A stretch of 6,523 bases of DNA from Rhodothermaceae bacterium (GTDB taxonomy: Bacteria; Bacteroidota; Rhodothermia; Rhodothermales; JAHEMB01). Below are positions 5,680 through 6,523 of this stretch, in pieces; the first letter of the stretch is position 1, and the number at the start of each line of letters is the position of its first letter. The notes under the pieces are model-generated. The model ran no database searches. It saw only the letters and a program-made list of their open reading frames with translations, and was not told the origin of the DNA. The translations under genes were made by a program, and so were the position numbers. Where the stretch lies: the NCBI GenBank assembly GCA_024643915.1, contig JAHEMB010000193.1, forward strand, positions 1 to 6,523, given 5' to 3'.

Positions 5680-6015
5680 TCAAAGCTGGAGCTTGTGTAA
5701 GCCACAAGCCAACTACATCACCTCGTCGCGCAGCCCGTGACGTCCTGAGCGCATCACTTCCCTCACCACGCCCCAGATCTTTACGCCTCCGATGGCCTGC
5801 TCGGCGACGACACGCTGCAGAGCTTGTTCTCGGTTGGCCTGCTGCTGCTCGGGCGACAACGCCTTGCCCGACGGCTTCTTCATCGGCGGGATCACTACCA
5901 CGTCAGCCAGCACCACGCTAGTTGGGCCAAGCCGGTGTAGCGGAGCTGGTCCATACCAGTGGATACGCCCATCGCCCAATCGATTCCTGTTCCGTATAAA
6001 GTCTAATAAAAGCAC
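5680..6015 (-). pseudogene. Degenerate IS5-superfamily DDE transposase fragment (C-terminal part)
   Basis: The 100-codon open frame from GTG 6015 to TAG 5713 contains VVVIPPMKKPSGKALSPEQ (39-57) and RVVAEQAIGGVK (68-79), the conserved C-terminal block of DDE_Tnp_4/IS5-type transposases; Glu72 would be the third catalytic acid. It ends RHGLRDEVM, then an amber codon (5713-5715), after which the same frame continues LACGLHKLQL to TGA at 5680-5682. LACGLH-L-L is the usual end of this family, so the amber codon interrupts the gene rather than ending it. The helix-turn-helix and first two acidic residues are missing: upstream there is only about 40 residues of poor similarity, and LAD joins VVVIPP directly where relatives have an extra GYxG loop, suggesting an internal deletion. 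It cannot transpose by itself. Family placement is from memory of motifs. Confidence 0.68.
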
Positions 6016-6024
6016 ATCATACAG

Positions 6025-6068
6025 AAAAAGGGTGAGCGCGTAGGATGGAGATCCCTACGCGCTCACCC
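6025..6068 (-). terminator. Strong intrinsic terminator for the SleB-like gene
   Basis: A perfect 15-bp inverted repeat, GGGTGAGCGCGTAGG at 6030-6044 and its complement at 6054-6068, encloses a 9-nt loop. Read on the minus strand, the stem is followed at once by TTTTTCTGT (6029 downward), a classic Rho-independent terminator. It begins 22 bp after the stop codon of the minus-strand hydrolase gene. On the plus strand there is no T-tract, so it acts in one direction only; transcription from 6091 onwards would be stopped before the transposase remnant. Confidence 0.9.
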
Positions 6069-6090
6069 GCTGGTTTAGCTACACAATGGT

Positions 6091-6523
6091 TTACGGCACG
6101 GCATCGTAGAAGCGGAAGCGTTTGGCTTCGATGGGGTAGCTTCGCTCCGGCTTCACCGGGGCGCGGCCCTTGGCCCAGGCCGGCTGCTTCTGCCCCACCA
6201 TCGACTGCTCGCTGTAGAAGTGGCGCGTCTTCTCGGCAAACGGGCGGTCCTCGACGGGGGCGCGCTTCACGTGGTGGGCGATACGCAGGGCACTCTGCCA
6301 GCCCGGCTCGTCCGAGGTCGGCGTCAGGCTCGTGAAGTAGGGCCGCTTCGGGCTGTTCGGGTTGAAGGCGCTGAACTGCCAGGGGTCAAGCACCACATCC
6401 TGGTAGCGATAGAGGCCACGGTAGCCCGTCTCGACGCGGTTGCGGATAACCCAGGCCACCAGCTCCTGCTCCTTGGCCTTCTTCGTCTCCGAATAGATAC
6501 CGCGCGCCAGCCACAGCGTCTCG
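6091..6523 (-). CDS. SleB-like cell wall hydrolase (partial, C-terminal 143 residues)
   Basis: The reading frame is open to the right edge of the window, so the N-terminus is missing. Visible residues begin ETLWLARGIYSETKKAKEQE and continue LVAWVIRNRVETGY, with VVLDPWQFSAFN further on. This matches the Hydrolase_2 (SleB/CwlJ) domain: LA..IYSE carries the presumed catalytic Glu (visible residue 12), AWVIRNRV is the second conserved block, and DP.QFSAFN the third. Members cleave peptidoglycan glycan strands, typically as lytic transglycosylases; outside spore formers they act in cell-wall turnover. The C-terminal part has RHFYSEQSMVG and ends RFRFYDAVP. A GTG at 6459 could act as start but would remove the catalytic block, so the upstream frame is real. 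Localisation cannot be judged without the N-terminus. The gene ends at a strong terminator. Confidence 0.75.
   Translation of the reverse strand, partial: ETLWLARGIYSETKKAKEQELVAWVIRNRVETGYRGLYRYQDVVLDPWQFSAFNPNSPKRPYFTSLTPTSDEPGWQSALRIAHHVKRAPVEDRPFAEKTRHFYSEQSMVGQKQPAWAKGRAPVKPERSYPIEAKRFRFYDAVP

Overview
The window is GC-rich, densely coded bacterial DNA. Several features fit a Rhodothermales- or Bacteroidota-like chromosome: mostly weak Shine-Dalgarno sites, an A-run directly before one start, a lipoprotein TesA with a GNS block I, and a secreted amidase with an EGSSGSSAGP-type serine loop. This taxonomic guess is an inference from protein flavour, not from a marker gene.

Left part (1-1973): a truncated ABC-transporter ATPase gene (minus strand, YbbA/LolD type) lies divergent to a TesA-like SGNH esterase lipoprotein, the same head-to-head layout as ybbA/tesA in E. 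coli. Five perfect 16-bp tandem repeats follow the esterase. A six-helix ferric-reductase-like membrane protein of the MsrQ type comes next.

Middle part (2018-4781): three minus-strand genes, in transcription order a twin-arginine-signal amidase-signature hydrolase, a VOC-fold protein 29 nt downstream, and a GNAT acetyltransferase with its own strong Shine-Dalgarno. The first two could share a transcript. A roughly 200-bp spacer with a direct repeat separates the amidase from the divergent rpiB-like gene.

Right part (4986-6523): an RpiB-family sugar-phosphate isomerase carries an N-terminal domain resembling the N-terminus of EutQ/EutT of ethanolamine microcompartments, and its active-site loop lacks the usual Cys/Thr. 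This is the most interesting item. Next come a decayed IS5-superfamily transposase fragment with an in-frame amber codon, a strong intrinsic terminator, and the C-terminal part of a SleB-like cell wall hydrolase that runs off the right edge.

Apart from the likely amidase-VOC pair, the genes look like independent housekeeping or accessory units. No complete new multigene system is visible.
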